Shown: one piece after another, positions 16,018 through 25,027 of the stretch
How positions within the stretch are numbered: the first letter of the stretch is position 1
How the letters are laid out: the number at the start of each line of letters is the position of its first letter
Notes under the pieces: model-generated
Told to the model about the DNA's origin: nothing
Databases searched by the model: none
What the model saw: only the letters and a program-made list of their open reading frames with translations
Program-made: the position numbers and the translations under genes
Source: Parabacteroides sp900760525
GTDB taxonomy: Bacteria > Bacteroidota > Bacteroidia > Bacteroidales > Tannerellaceae
Reading direction: 5' to 3'
Assembly (NCBI RefSeq): GCF_049860805.1
Contig: NZ_CP187555.1
Location: forward strand, 3,596,001-3,660,000
Length of the DNA stretch: 64,000 nt

Positions 16018-16293
16018 ATGAAACTCCTTGAAACAGTACTCAACTTCCTCCTCACGCTCGCGCAAGTCATCTTTCCCCGCAAGCGAAAACCGTCTCCCAA
16101 CGACCGTCCTTGTCCTTCTCCCCTGCCTCGTCCTCCTCTCCCTCTGGAAGGGGGAAACGGAAGTGACCTTAGCCTGCATCGGCGGGATTCTCTCCCTCCT
16201 GAAGGGCAACCGGCCGACTGGTTAGGAATATCCGGCTACACGCTAATCGTCTGCAGCAGGGTAGGAAGCATTTGCAAGTGGCTGCTGGGATGA
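16018..16293 (+). CDS. possible small hypothetical protein
   Basis: An ATG frame of 91 residues begins with a hydrophobic helix (MKLLETVLNFLLTLAQVIFP), then turns Pro/Arg-rich and repetitive, which is not protein-like. A parallel frame (from 16028) contains another hydrophobic segment (LLPCLVLLSLWKG), so the real product may be frameshifted or there may be none. It lies upstream of a strong terminator at 16319-16346. No homologue recognised. Confidence 0.2.
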   Translation: MKLLETVLNFLLTLAQVIFPRKRKPSPNDRPCPSPLPRPPLPLEGGNGSDLSLHRRDSLPPEGQPADWLGISGYTLIVCSRVGSICKWLLG

Positions 16294-16318
16294 AAAGTGA
16301 ACACAAGGTGAACAAAGA

Positions 16319-16346
16319 GAAGAGCCGTGCTCCCGCACGGCTCTTC
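16319..16346. terminator. strong hairpin terminator
   Basis: Perfect 12-bp stem GAAGAGCCGTGC (16319-16330) and GCACGGCTCTTC (16335-16346) with a TCCC loop; only a short T-rich tract follows on each side. It may close the unit to the left of the IS66 copy. Confidence 0.7.
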
Positions 16347-16475
16347 TTCATTTATCCACAGGAATATCCTCTATTCTTTCCATCTTTCGATCTTCGTAAG
16401 CATTCAGCAAACCGCGTATTATAGGCCAATATAGTTCTTCATACCTTTGTGCGCAAATTATAAAACGTGAAAGAT

Positions 16476-16820
16476 ATGAAGAACTTAACTTTAGATGAAT
16501 TCAAAAAGATTCATGAGGATTGGAAATCTACTGGCCTTTCCATTCGCGACTATTGTGGTAATACAGGTTTTGAAGAAAGTAAATTCTACTATTGGCGTAA
16601 AAAGCTTACAGAGTCATTGTTACCGCAAAGCAATGGATTCGTACCGGTACAGATGAACCGTCAAAATGGAAAAATCACTATGGGCACCACCATCATTCCA
16701 GAAGTGAAGATGGAGAACAATGCCGCTTGTGAAATAGTATACCAAAATGGTGTGACCCTTCGAGTGAATAGCGACATGCCGCTTGAGATGCTCCGCTCCT
16801 TAATCCTTTTATGCCAGTAG
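16476..16820 (+). CDS. tnpA: IS66 family accessory protein TnpA
   Basis: About 114 residues with a helix-turn-helix-like N-terminus (LDEFKKIHEDWKSTGLSIRDYCGNTGFEESKFYYWRKKL). This matches the first gene of IS66 elements, thought to bind the ends. An in-frame GTG nine bases earlier is an alternative start. The stop is 3 bases before tnpB. Confidence 0.88.
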   Translation: MKNLTLDEFKKIHEDWKSTGLSIRDYCGNTGFEESKFYYWRKKLTESLLPQSNGFVPVQMNRQNGKITMGTTIIPEVKMENNAACEIVYQNGVTLRVNSDMPLEMLRSLILLCQ

Positions 16821-16823
16821 TCT

Positions 16824-17183
16824 ATGTTTAATCTAAATGACTCAAACCGATTCTTCCTATACCCATATCCCACGGATATGCGCAAAAGTTTCTATTCACT
16901 AAGTGGTATCGTAACCAATCACATGGGTATGGACGTTCAGGATGGAGATGCTTACATCTTCATCAATAAATCATTAACCGGTTTAAAGATCCTTCATGCT
17001 GAATATGGGGGCTTGGTTATCTATAATATGAAACTTGAGAGAGGAGCCTTTAAACTTCCCGAAATAGACTCGGATGATACAGCTACCTCAAGAAATATAA
17101 AGTGGTCTGACTTGATGATGATTGTGCAAGGAATATCAACTTCAGATGTTAAGCGATGCAGCCGTTGGAACCCTAAGAAATAG
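16824..17183 (+). CDS. tnpB: IS66 family accessory protein TnpB (Orf2-like)
   Basis: A 119-residue protein with the hallmark N-terminus RFFLYPYPTDMRKSFYSLSGIV followed by GDAYIFINKSLTGLKIL. The family is the IS66 Orf2-like protein, needed for transposition together with the other two. Its C-terminus (ISTSDVKRCSRWNPKK) is slightly diverged but the frame is intact. Confidence 0.9.
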   Translation: MFNLNDSNRFFLYPYPTDMRKSFYSLSGIVTNHMGMDVQDGDAYIFINKSLTGLKILHAEYGGLVIYNMKLERGAFKLPEIDSDDTATSRNIKWSDLMMIVQGISTSDVKRCSRWNPKK

Positions 17184-17270
17184 TAGTGTTTATTGTGACT
17201 TTTTGGCATCACAAAGCATGTGAAAATGCCTGATTTTCGTATCTTTACACCATAAATAAAGAACTAAAAG

Positions 17271-18935
17271 ATGTCAGAAAACCCGAATCAACAAACCCTC
17301 ATTGACCAGCTGCTTCGCGACCGCGATGCAGAATATCGTCGTGCTACTAAAGCAGAACAACAACTGAAGGAATTGAGCGATGCAAAGAAAATGAAGGCTA
17401 CGTACGAGGCTAAGCTGGCAGAAAAAGAGGAAGCTCTCCAGAAACGAGATAAAACGATTGAAGATAAAGACAATCTTATCGCCCAACTGGAACAGAAACT
17501 TCTCTATCTGGAACGGAAGATGTGGGGAGCCATGTCGGAAAAACGACGAATCCCCGATGATCCGAATCAACTCAAACTTGACTTTGAACAACTTGAGATG
17601 ACGCCTGAAGAGGAGGAAACCGCTCGAAAGGCCATTGAAGAGATTACCGACTACAAAAAAGTAACAGTCAAAGAGCACGAAAAGCGAGTCCCTGTTCGGC
17701 AGAAGTTACCTGAAAGCCTTCCTCGTGTAGAAGAACATATCTATCCTGATGGTTACAAAGGGCATGAAGATGAATGGGTACTGTTTGATGATACTGAGAC
17801 ATCTGAACACTTGGAGTTTAATCCTGCTGAATTATATGTTCGAGTGACTATCCGCCACAAAGGTATGCGCAAAGACACGAAGGAGATACTGACCGCTCCT
17901 GTACAGAATGAACCCATTGCCAAAAGTTACGCAAGCGCATCGCTACTTACAGACCTAATGGTTGGAAAATATGTAGATCATCTTCCTTTCTACAGGCAAG
18001 TCCAAATGTATAAGCGATTAGGGGTTAGCATACCTCCATCAACCATCGAATCCTGGTTCCATGATGTAGCAGATTTAATGCGGCCTGCTTATTATCGATT
18101 AAGAGAACTCGTTTTAGCCACAGATTACGTTCAGTCTGATGAAACTACAGTTCCGGTTATTAATAATGAGAAGCATCAAACGGTAAAAGGATACTTATGG
18201 TTGGTTCGGAGTGTAGTAAACAATTTGATTTTCTTCTCCTATAACGAAGGATCAAGAGGCCAAAAAGTGGTTATCCAACTCTTTAAAGATTATCAAGGAG
18301 CCATACAAACAGATGGTTACGCTGGATATAACATCTTGGAAAAGTTTAAAGGTATCACCACCCTGTGCTGTTGGGCGCATGCCAGACGCTATTTTGACAG
18401 AGCATTAACCCATGATAAGGCTAGAGCAGAACATGCGTTAGCCCAAATCGGCATGCTCTATGATGTAGAACGAATGGCTGACGATCAAAATATGGATACC
18501 ATCCAACGCATGGAGTTACGCAAACGACTCGCTTATCCCATTATACGTGCTTTTGAAAAATGGTGTATATGTGAACAGAACAATGTGCTTTCCAAGAGCC
18601 CTATAGGAAAAGCCATCGGCTACTTCTTGAATTACTCACGTCAGCTGGTGCGTTATACCATGGATGGTCGATATCTGCCCGATAATAATCTCATCGAAAA
18701 TAGTGTACGCCCGGTAGCTTTGGGCCGCAAGAACTATCTCTTCTGCGGCAATCATGAAGCAGCTGAAGATGCTGCTGTGATTTACTCTCTGATGGGATGC
18801 TGCAAAGCGGTAGGCGTAGACTTCAAAGAGTGGATGAACTACTTCCTTAACCACGTTCATGAGTATGATAATGATTACTCAAAGGACTTGGCCGAGTTGC
18901 TTCCTCACTCGCTCAAAGAGCGTGCAATCATTTAA
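17271..18935 (+). CDS. tnpC: IS66 family transposase TnpC
   Basis: A 554-residue DDE transposase. The N-terminal region (about 10-85) is a coiled coil rich in Lys and Glu; a zinc-finger-like domain is followed by the catalytic core with SDETTVPVI, the IQTDGYAGYN motif and WAHARRYF. The C-terminal NLIENSVRPVALGRKNYLFCG box supplies the Glu. It is full-length and uninterrupted, so the element could still be active. Confidence 0.95.
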   Translation: MSENPNQQTLIDQLLRDRDAEYRRATKAEQQLKELSDAKKMKATYEAKLAEKEEALQKRDKTIEDKDNLIAQLEQKLLYLERKMWGAMSEKRRIPDDPNQLKLDFEQLEMTPEEEETARKAIEEITDYKKVTVKEHEKRVPVRQKLPESLPRVEEHIYPDGYKGHEDEWVLFDDTETSEHLEFNPAELYVRVTIRHKGMRKDTKEILTAPVQNEPIAKSYASASLLTDLMVGKYVDHLPFYRQVQMYKRLGVSIPPSTIESWFHDVADLMRPAYYRLRELVLATDYVQSDETTVPVINNEKHQTVKGYLWLVRSVVNNLIFFSYNEGSRGQKVVIQLFKDYQGAIQTDGYAGYNILEKFKGITTLCCWAHARRYFDRALTHDKARAEHALAQIGMLYDVERMADDQNMDTIQRMELRKRLAYPIIRAFEKWCICEQNNVLSKSPIGKAIGYFLNYSRQLVRYTMDGRYLPDNNLIENSVRPVALGRKNYLFCGNHEAAEDAAVIYSLMGCCKAVGVDFKEWMNYFLNHVHEYDNDYSKDLAELLPHSLKERAII

Positions 18936-18953
18936 GAATCTCCTAAAAAGTAA

Positions 18954-19015
18954 GAGATGTCTCTTAAAAACTGGAACTTTTTCAGAGAAAAGTCGGAATT
19001 CTTAAGAGACATCTC
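18954..19015. repeat. 14-bp inverted repeat behind tnpC
   Basis: GAGATGTCTCTTAA (18954-18967) and TTAAGAGACATCTC (19002-19015) are perfect inverted copies, 34 bases apart, inside the IS66 right end. They may form the terminator of the transposase operon. Confidence 0.7.
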
Positions 19016-19123
19016 AATATCTTTAAAGACCGTCGTGAGACGGGGTTTACCGAATGCTTACGATATTTCCCCCGTTTTGGCTGTCAAACCGTATTTTAGG
19101 GGGAATACCTAAAGATACAAAAA

Positions 19124-19165
19124 AGCCAACTAATTCGCAATACTTTTAGTATGAATTAGTTGGCT
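19124..19165. terminator. bidirectional hairpin terminator at the right flank of IS66
   Basis: Perfect 13-bp stem AGCCAACTAATTC (19124-19136) and GAATTAGTTGGCT (19153-19165), followed by T-rich sequence on the plus side and A-rich sequence on the other. It probably ends the minus-strand polysaccharide operon that stops at 19310. The rest of 19062-19309 shows no gene. Confidence 0.75.
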
Positions 19166-19309
19166 AATTTTATAGGATTTACTGAATATCCCTAATTACT
19201 TTCTACAAATTCAAGTAAAATAAAAAATCTGGATATACTTCCGCAATTTGTATCATAGTCATATTCTGTTTCCTGCGAATTTACATATAGTTTTCCAATT
19301 AAAAAAACA

Positions 19310-20542
19310 TTAGTTACATCCTGCAGTCTTATTCTCTTTCAGCAACTTTTCGTATAAAGTCATATACTGTCCAGCAACCACTTCCTCCGTATAATTCTCC
19401 TGTACTTTCTTCACACAAGCATCCGAAAGAGTCAGCCGATCTTCATGCTCCAAAACCCATTGGATACCGTTAGCAAGGTCGCTGGCATCCTTATAACTGG
19501 CTACATAGCCGTTTATTTTATGATCAATAATATCAGTCTGTCCACTATTGTTAAAACTGACAGCAGGACAACCACATGCCATTGCTTCTATAATCGTCTG
19601 ACCAAACGTTTCATAAAAAGAAGGGACAACTGTAACATCCGCAGCCGAATACAACTCTGCAATTTGATTATTATCACTTAACAGGCCCAAAGACAAATAA
19701 GGGACAGTCAAGTGATCAAAAAAAGGTTTATCGTTTTTAATCGCTCCAAATAATACTAACAAAATATCATTTCGAGCACATGATAAAATATTTAAAGCAT
19801 CTTTTAGGAACTCAAAACCTTTAATCGGGTCATCAAGTCGAGCAGCTCCCATTAATACAATTTTCTTATCCAATGGGAAAGAAAATTTTTTACGTATTTC
19901 TATTTGTTCTTTTTTAAAGAAAACAGAAACATCAATCGCATTAGGTATAACTACAACTTCCAAATCCTTGGTTAAAGAACTTTTCTTTGCTTGTTCAGCT
20001 AACCAAGAACTCACAGCGACCAATTGAATGTCGGATGCTTTAAGAAAGCCTTTCTTCTTCCAAACATAATATGACAAATCATGCAGGTTATTTGATTTTA
20101 GGAAGGGGCACTTTCCACATTCATGATAAAAACGTTCACACCCCCAAGCATGATGACAAATACCTGTACAAGGCCACATATCATGCATAGTCCACACGAT
20201 AGGCTTGTTCAGTTTCACCAATTCTTCTATATCCTTTAATGAAAGAAAGCCCTGATTAATCCAATGAAGATGAATAATATCAGCATCTTTTACCGAAGGA
20301 TGCCCGGACAGATCTGTTCCGGTATTGGCGATGGAAACCGCAAACAGATTCTTACGATTTAAATGGTTACATAAAAAAATAATCAACCGCTCCCAATAAA
20401 ATCGGAAACGGTTCAACCAGGTATCATCGCGGACAAGCTTCTCAACCAATATCCCGACACGTTCTAATGCTTTACCTAAACGCCCGGCAGCTACGGCTGC
20501 GCCGCCGGTACGTTCGGATGTGTTTAAGATGACAATTTTCAT
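19310..20542 (-). CDS. family 4 glycosyltransferase
   Basis: A 410-residue GT-B enzyme. The N-terminal MKIVILNTSERTGGAAVAAGRLGKAL glycine-rich loop, HLHWINQG and VWTMHDMWPCTGICHHAWGC segments are typical of the GT4 group that begins with a His-Met-Asp motif. The C-terminal half carries DDPIKGFEFL and the donor-binding GQTIIEAMACGCPAVSFN. ATG 20542 is chosen over a TTG five codons upstream. It is the last gene of the minus-strand polysaccharide run. Confidence 0.9.
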   Translation of the reverse strand: MKIVILNTSERTGGAAVAAGRLGKALERVGILVEKLVRDDTWLNRFRFYWERLIIFLCNHLNRKNLFAVSIANTGTDLSGHPSVKDADIIHLHWINQGFLSLKDIEELVKLNKPIVWTMHDMWPCTGICHHAWGCERFYHECGKCPFLKSNNLHDLSYYVWKKKGFLKASDIQLVAVSSWLAEQAKKSSLTKDLEVVVIPNAIDVSVFFKKEQIEIRKKFSFPLDKKIVLMGAARLDDPIKGFEFLKDALNILSCARNDILLVLFGAIKNDKPFFDHLTVPYLSLGLLSDNNQIAELYSAADVTVVPSFYETFGQTIIEAMACGCPAVSFNNSGQTDIIDHKINGYVASYKDASDLANGIQWVLEHEDRLTLSDACVKKVQENYTEEVVAGQYMTLYEKLLKENKTAGCN

Positions 20543-20656
20543 TCTCTTATTCAACAATAGTCCTTCCTTTTATTTGTTCTAACTGTTCTATAAACATCAC
20601 ACTCTTCTAAATTTATGTCTAAAACAACCACACCTTCCTACTTAGCAAGATAAGGT

Positions 20657-22333
20657 CTACAAGCCTCTCCATTCACGATTGGAACCTTTTAAATAAGCGT
20701 CATAATCAACACCATTAACAAGCCTTGTACGAGTTTCATCATAACAGTCATTCACTACGCTTTTCGTACTGTCATAATAAAATGTATGAATCCCTGTCAA
20801 ATCCAAAATCGTATGAATTATATCATCTGTCATATAAGGCCTGTCTAAGGATTTTACTATCCTGGAAGATAATCCAGGATAGCGATTCTTTAAAGAATCG
20901 GAAACATAAACCAACATCGGGATCTCCAACATATACCGTGTCACTTTATCCGGATATCTTCCTGCAAAATTTCTAAAATCATAAACCTCTTCCCCATGAT
21001 CCGAAACATATATAATCAAAGACTCCTCTTCCTGAAAAAAACGAATGATAGAAGAAACAATATAATCATTGTATAATACGGAGTTGTCATATTCAGCAAT
21101 ACATTGCTTTTGTTCTTCTGTTTTGCCTTTTATTTCATTTTTTGCAGAAAAAACAGAGTATTCAGAAGGATATCGTTTCTTATAAGTAAAATGGGATCCC
21201 CAAAGATGCACTACTACGAAACGCATATTATCAGATGGATTGATAGAATCTTTCAATATCGGCAACAGCTGCTCATCATACAATCCATCTTTCAGTTCTT
21301 CAGCGACCTCCTTGTCCCTATACACAACCACATCGCAAATATCATCACTCAAAAGAGGCGTTGTTTGATTGGAAATCCAATAAGTCCTATAACCAGCCGC
21401 TTTCATTATATCCGGCAAAAGCCCTTTCTGATACCATAACCCGCTTGAAGACGGATCATTCCCAGCAAAAGAGAACATATTATTGATCGATATGAATGTT
21501 GAAGGTGAAGAACTGATGACATCCTCATATTTGAAAATATTTCCTCTCAATAAATCCAAAGCTGGAGTAGTCTTCAAAGGATAACCATATAGGCTCATGT
21601 GGTCTCTGTTCAACGATTCCCCTATGACAAAGACTACATTCTTTATTTTGTCACCCTCCTTAGTAAGCCGGACTACATGAGATTTCCTATATTCATTTAT
21701 GGTTTTCTGCTCCCGAATTCCATCTACAACCCCCTTACCTGAAACCAAAAGGCGATGAATCGGCGTGATGGTCTTGTAGAACGTAAAAGGAGAAAACATA
21801 CGATAGCAGAATAAAAATATCCCTCCCATTACAGATAAAGACAAAAAAAGATTCAAATATGGAATTTTAAGCAATAGTTTCTGAATTGGCCTTTTCTTCA
21901 TTAAAACGTATATATATCCTCCACTCAATATCAACACCAATAACAAAACCAGTAGAACCTCACTCCCCCAAAACGATTCTATAAAATTGGCAGCTTCTTG
22001 CTGATCAGTTCTATAAACAAGATTGAGTAACGGAACACTATAAGTCGACTTGAAATCCAAAACTAAAAACAATTCACTCACTGTGACTAAATAAAAAAAT
22101 ATCAACACCACATTCCGTACAAACTTCTCTAAACGGAATAAATTAAAAAAAACAACAATCACCAACGACAACAAAAAAGAGTTTAAGCAAATTTGTAACA
22201 TCTTAAATATTAGAGATACTCCACTTACAGTGTATAATACATAGCAACAACTTGGAAGTATGTTCAAGAAGAACAGAATGAAAATTATGTAAAAATTGGC
22301 TATAAAAAATTTTCGAATACGTCGCATACACAT
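20657..22333 (-). CDS. phosphoethanolamine transferase-like sulfatase-family membrane protein
   Basis: A 558-residue inner-membrane protein: five hydrophobic segments in the first 180 or so residues, then a periplasmic alkaline-phosphatase/sulfatase domain. The motif VIGESLNRDHMSLYGY corresponds to GETxRAxNxxLxGY of EptA-type enzymes, with Ser in place of the usual Thr nucleophile. SDHGEEVYD provides the C-terminal metal site. Members transfer phosphoethanolamine from phosphatidylethanolamine to lipid A or surface glycans; here a role on the encoded polysaccharide is inferred from context. Confidence 0.85.
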   Translation of the reverse strand: MCMRRIRKFFIANFYIIFILFFLNILPSCCYVLYTVSGVSLIFKMLQICLNSFLLSLVIVVFFNLFRLEKFVRNVVLIFFYLVTVSELFLVLDFKSTYSVPLLNLVYRTDQQEAANFIESFWGSEVLLVLLLVLILSGGYIYVLMKKRPIQKLLLKIPYLNLFLSLSVMGGIFLFCYRMFSPFTFYKTITPIHRLLVSGKGVVDGIREQKTINEYRKSHVVRLTKEGDKIKNVVFVIGESLNRDHMSLYGYPLKTTPALDLLRGNIFKYEDVISSSPSTFISINNMFSFAGNDPSSSGLWYQKGLLPDIMKAAGYRTYWISNQTTPLLSDDICDVVVYRDKEVAEELKDGLYDEQLLPILKDSINPSDNMRFVVVHLWGSHFTYKKRYPSEYSVFSAKNEIKGKTEEQKQCIAEYDNSVLYNDYIVSSIIRFFQEEESLIIYVSDHGEEVYDFRNFAGRYPDKVTRYMLEIPMLVYVSDSLKNRYPGLSSRIVKSLDRPYMTDDIIHTILDLTGIHTFYYDSTKSVVNDCYDETRTRLVNGVDYDAYLKGSNREWRGL

Positions 22334-22411
22334 GGCTTTATACTAAATTTCAACTAATTGCTACATAATACAGCAATATTTTTTATATGTTTTTCAAAAG
22401 AAAAGTAGATA

Positions 22412-22471
22412 CGAAATGAATATATTCGTCATATCAGAATTTTTGAATTCAACAATTTGTTTTTTGTTCAA
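22412..22471 (-). pseudogene. possible remnant of an AlbA_2-type gene start
   Basis: On the minus strand a short frame reads NKKQIVEFKNS. After one missing base it continues as a YDEYIH-like stretch, resembling the conserved QxxEFKxSWRDEY start of AlbA_2 proteins, as seen more clearly at 25028-25123. No other part of the gene remains. Confidence 0.35.
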
Positions 22472-22539
22472 TTGCCCCAAGCTGTCTAACAAAAGACTTC
22501 ATAAATGAATCGAAAGTAAAAGGAATTTCATTAATAAAT

Positions 22540-23556
22540 CTATTTTCTCAAAACATTCTTCCACAAATAACGAATTTTTTCATTACTCTTTAAACGCAGA
22601 TAGATATCTTGCTTTATCTTTTGCAAATAAACACAGAAATAATCCCAAGAATAATTTAAATACAAAATCTGTCGATACAGTTTTATAGCACTTCCTCCAA
22701 AACGATACTTATATTCACAGTTTCCCCATAAAAAATGAAACGTGTCCATTTTTGAATCTATTTCAGAATTTATTGTTTCTAACAAACATAATTGTCCTAT
22801 ATTATATTTATTATAAGCATTATCATGTGCAAGAATTTGTAGATAAAAATCCTGTCCTACCTCATAACCAAGAGTACCTGCAACCGGTTTATCATCCAAA
22901 TACATCATACATATTTTACCATAATATCGAATATATTTTTTTATATGCTTTTCATAATCATCATCAATTCCTGAAATTTGTCCTTTACTCTGAATTCGCT
23001 CACGATTAAATTGAACGATCTGGTGAACTAAACAATCTGAACATTCTTCTTTATGATAAAAAATAAATTGGATATCAGAGAACTCTTTTTTTACTTTTGT
23101 TTTATAATATTTAAGATGTTTTTTGGTCTGCTTTCCAAAAGAATTAAAATATAAATCTTTTGTTGTAGGTAATCTTAAAATAATATCTTCTATATTTGCA
23201 AAAATGATATTCGGCATTGCAATTTGCAATGCCGAATACTGAGTGCTCAGTATTATCTTTTTTACTATATGTTTTTTCGTAATATACTCAATAATAGTTT
23301 TTCCTTCATTATCAGAAAATGATGAAAATGCATTCAGTATTTCACAAATACGATCCTGTATTTTATAAATAATAACATCCAAACAACAAGAATCATTCCA
23401 AACTTCTATACCATAAAAATCATATCCTACGACAGTATGATAAACTTGAATATAAGGAATTGTATACAAAAAATTGTGATATAATCGAACCAATTTTTCA
23501 TTACAAACTTCTGTGAAAACATCTATTTCTTTTATCGTATAGTTCTGATACTCCAT
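22540..23556 (-). CDS. FemAB/BioF2-like acyltransferase (GNAT fold)
   Basis: A 338-residue protein of the CelD/BioF2 acetyltransferase-like group. The key stretch is FGKQTKKHLKYYKTKVKKEF followed by MYLDDKPVAGTLGYEVGQDFYLQILAHDNAYNKYNIGQLCLLETI, with the end fold DTFHFLWGNCEYKYRFGG. Members N- or O-acylate amino sugars or peptidoglycan precursors. In this cluster it may acetylate a sugar residue of the repeat unit. The coding sequence is very AT-rich compared with the core genes. Confidence 0.8.
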   Translation of the reverse strand: MEYQNYTIKEIDVFTEVCNEKLVRLYHNFLYTIPYIQVYHTVVGYDFYGIEVWNDSCCLDVIIYKIQDRICEILNAFSSFSDNEGKTIIEYITKKHIVKKIILSTQYSALQIAMPNIIFANIEDIILRLPTTKDLYFNSFGKQTKKHLKYYKTKVKKEFSDIQFIFYHKEECSDCLVHQIVQFNRERIQSKGQISGIDDDYEKHIKKYIRYYGKICMMYLDDKPVAGTLGYEVGQDFYLQILAHDNAYNKYNIGQLCLLETINSEIDSKMDTFHFLWGNCEYKYRFGGSAIKLYRQILYLNYSWDYFCVYLQKIKQDIYLRLKSNEKIRYLWKNVLRK

Positions 23557-23569
23557 ATTTATGTTACAA

Positions 23570-23943
23570 TTATCTATTCAAAAAATAGGATCTATACATT
23601 TTTCTAAAACGGCTTACAGTTCTTATCTTCAAACTAGGACGAGAAGCTATAAAAAAATGTTCATATATAGCTCTAACTTCTAAATTTTCCTCAACTAAGA
23701 GATCTACAACAGGAATTTCAGTCTCAGATAATTCAACATCTAACCATTTATCAGAGGAATCTTCACCTTCATCAAAAGAACTTGTATATAATAAAGCCAA
23801 CGGCTAAACGTACTTTTGCCGCAGCCATTAATCCCCGATAACACCGTAATACCATTAATATCCACACTGGCACATCGGATAGCTTGATAATTTTCTATAG
23901 TGAAATGATAGGTATGCATATTTTTCCGTTTTTTTAATGGCAT
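23570..23943 (-). pseudogene. truncated, frameshifted AAA ATPase
   Basis: The first frame (23740-23943) reads MHTYHFTIENYQAIRCASVDINGITVLSGINGCGKSTFSRWL, a complete N-terminal SMC/RecF-like ATPase start with Walker A GINGCGKST. Shortly after the P-loop the frame fails; a second frame (23570-23800) continues as SSFDEGEDSSDKWLDVELSE to a stop. The two frames differ by a frameshift near 23780-23800. Intact relatives are several hundred residues longer, so most of the gene is lost. It overlaps the preceding small gene by a few bases, as last gene of a four-gene set. Confidence 0.7.
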
Positions 23944-24098
23944 TCTAACTTATGATATGCAAATATAGTCAAACCAAATAGATAACGCACATCCGCATCT
24001 AAAATCTGTTCAGACAAAATTGTACTTCCATGTTGAATCTTCACTACAAATAATAAAAACTGCTCTTCAGAAAGTATACCCAATTCGTCTATCTTCAT
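23934..24098 (-). CDS. small hypothetical protein in an ATPase-associated operon
   Basis: A 54-residue frame beginning MKIDELGILSEEQFLLFVVKIQ and ending FAYHKLECH. Its ATG overlaps the stop of the 210-residue gene (ATGA) and its stop overlaps the ATPase fragment's start, so it is tightly coupled. No family recognised. Confidence 0.5.
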   Translation of the reverse strand: MKIDELGILSEEQFLLFVVKIQHGSTILSEQILDADVRYLFGLTIFAYHKLECH

Positions 24099-24727
24099 TC
24101 TAATATCAACTTACGTAAAAAATCACACGAGATGAAGATTGAAAGAATTCCGGAAACGAGAACAGAAATGAACCATGCCAAAATAGTTACTCCACGTCTA
24201 ATGAGGAATTTCTTCTTAGCCCATTTGACATCCGGCATATTATCATCAACAAGATTCTCCAATTCACAATACAAATTATATCCTTCTTGATACTTCGCCA
24301 AAGCATCTTCCGTATTAATAGCCTCTGCACGTTTAGCATCTCGGATCATTCCAACAGTCAATCTATTCAATTCCCTGAAACGCGGATAAAACAATCCATT
24401 ATTTATAACTGTCAAATCTACATTCCGAGTTTGCTTTTCAAAGCGAGTGATAGAGTCATGCAAGGACACATTCAAATATTTAAAACAATCCAATGTCAAT
24501 CTCTTCACATGACGCTTAGCCTTCATTATTTCCTCAAATATCTCACTATCAGATATATTTTCTCTATAGCATCGGGCTATATGATCGTTCAACGCTCTTA
24601 TTTCGTTGAACAATGGTTGTGGAGAAGTCTCTTCTCTTGCTTCCAGCTCTGCTATCAATGGTTTTATGACTTGGTTGTACTCCATATATAAAGGAGATAC
24701 CAAACCATGCAATATTTCTATATCCAT
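24095..24727 (-). CDS. hypothetical protein with a C-terminal membrane segment
   Basis: A 210-residue protein: a long, mostly helical N-terminal part (residues 1-170, rich in Glu/Arg, with HDSITRFEKQTRN) and one hydrophobic stretch near 185-203 (VTILAWFISVLVSGILSIFIS). Unrecognised. It follows the 97-residue gene directly (stop next to start) and precedes the 54-residue frame with a 4-base overlap, suggesting a functional set with the broken ATPase. Confidence 0.6.
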   Translation of the reverse strand: MDIEILHGLVSPLYMEYNQVIKPLIAELEAREETSPQPLFNEIRALNDHIARCYRENISDSEIFEEIMKAKRHVKRLTLDCFKYLNVSLHDSITRFEKQTRNVDLTVINNGLFYPRFRELNRLTVGMIRDAKRAEAINTEDALAKYQEGYNLYCELENLVDDNMPDVKWAKKKFLIRRGVTILAWFISVLVSGILSIFISCDFLRKLILE

Positions 24728-25021
24728 TTAGATTTTCGCCAATTTCTTATCTATCGTTTCCCGACTTACCAAACGTTGCAAAAACATATAAACAGAACCT
24801 CTATTTACTAAAGAGGCTCCTTTTCGATAAGACAGACTTAGTTTTTTCCCTATTTTTTTTTCAATATGAGAATCCACTTCTTCTGCATCCATCGAAAGTA
24901 TTTGATCAAAAGACAAACCTGTAGATTTTGCTATAGAAGCCCGCGTTTTCTGATTCAATTTAAACATACCATTATTTTTATTGTACAAATAAAAGAAATT
25001 ACTATCATATTTGCAAATCAT
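24728..25021 (-). CDS. hypothetical protein, first gene of an ATPase-associated operon
   Basis: A 97-residue basic protein. FKLNQKTRASIAKSTGLSFDQILSMDAEEVDSHIEKKIGKKLSLSY resembles a small DNA-binding-like helical region but matches no family I know. The stop abuts the next gene's start (24727/24728), consistent with one operon of four genes ending in the ATPase fragment. Confidence 0.55.
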   Translation of the reverse strand: MICKYDSNFFYLYNKNNGMFKLNQKTRASIAKSTGLSFDQILSMDAEEVDSHIEKKIGKKLSLSYRKGASLVNRGSVYMFLQRLVSRETIDKKLAKI

Positions 25022-25027
25022 AATTGC

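Larger units (their letters stand above)
16396..19061 (+). mobile_element. complete IS66-family insertion sequence
   Basis: A 2666-bp element with the IS66 three-gene order tnpA-tnpB-tnpC. The left end GTAAGCATTCAGCAAACCGC (16396-16415) and the right end, read inward from 19061 as GTAAGCATTCGGTAAACCCC, are terminal inverted repeats matching at most positions. The flanks (CGATCTTC left, GATATTTC right) do not form a perfect 8-bp target duplication, so the insertion may be old or rearranged. A TACCTTTG box at 16442-16449 should drive the operon. Confidence 0.9.
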
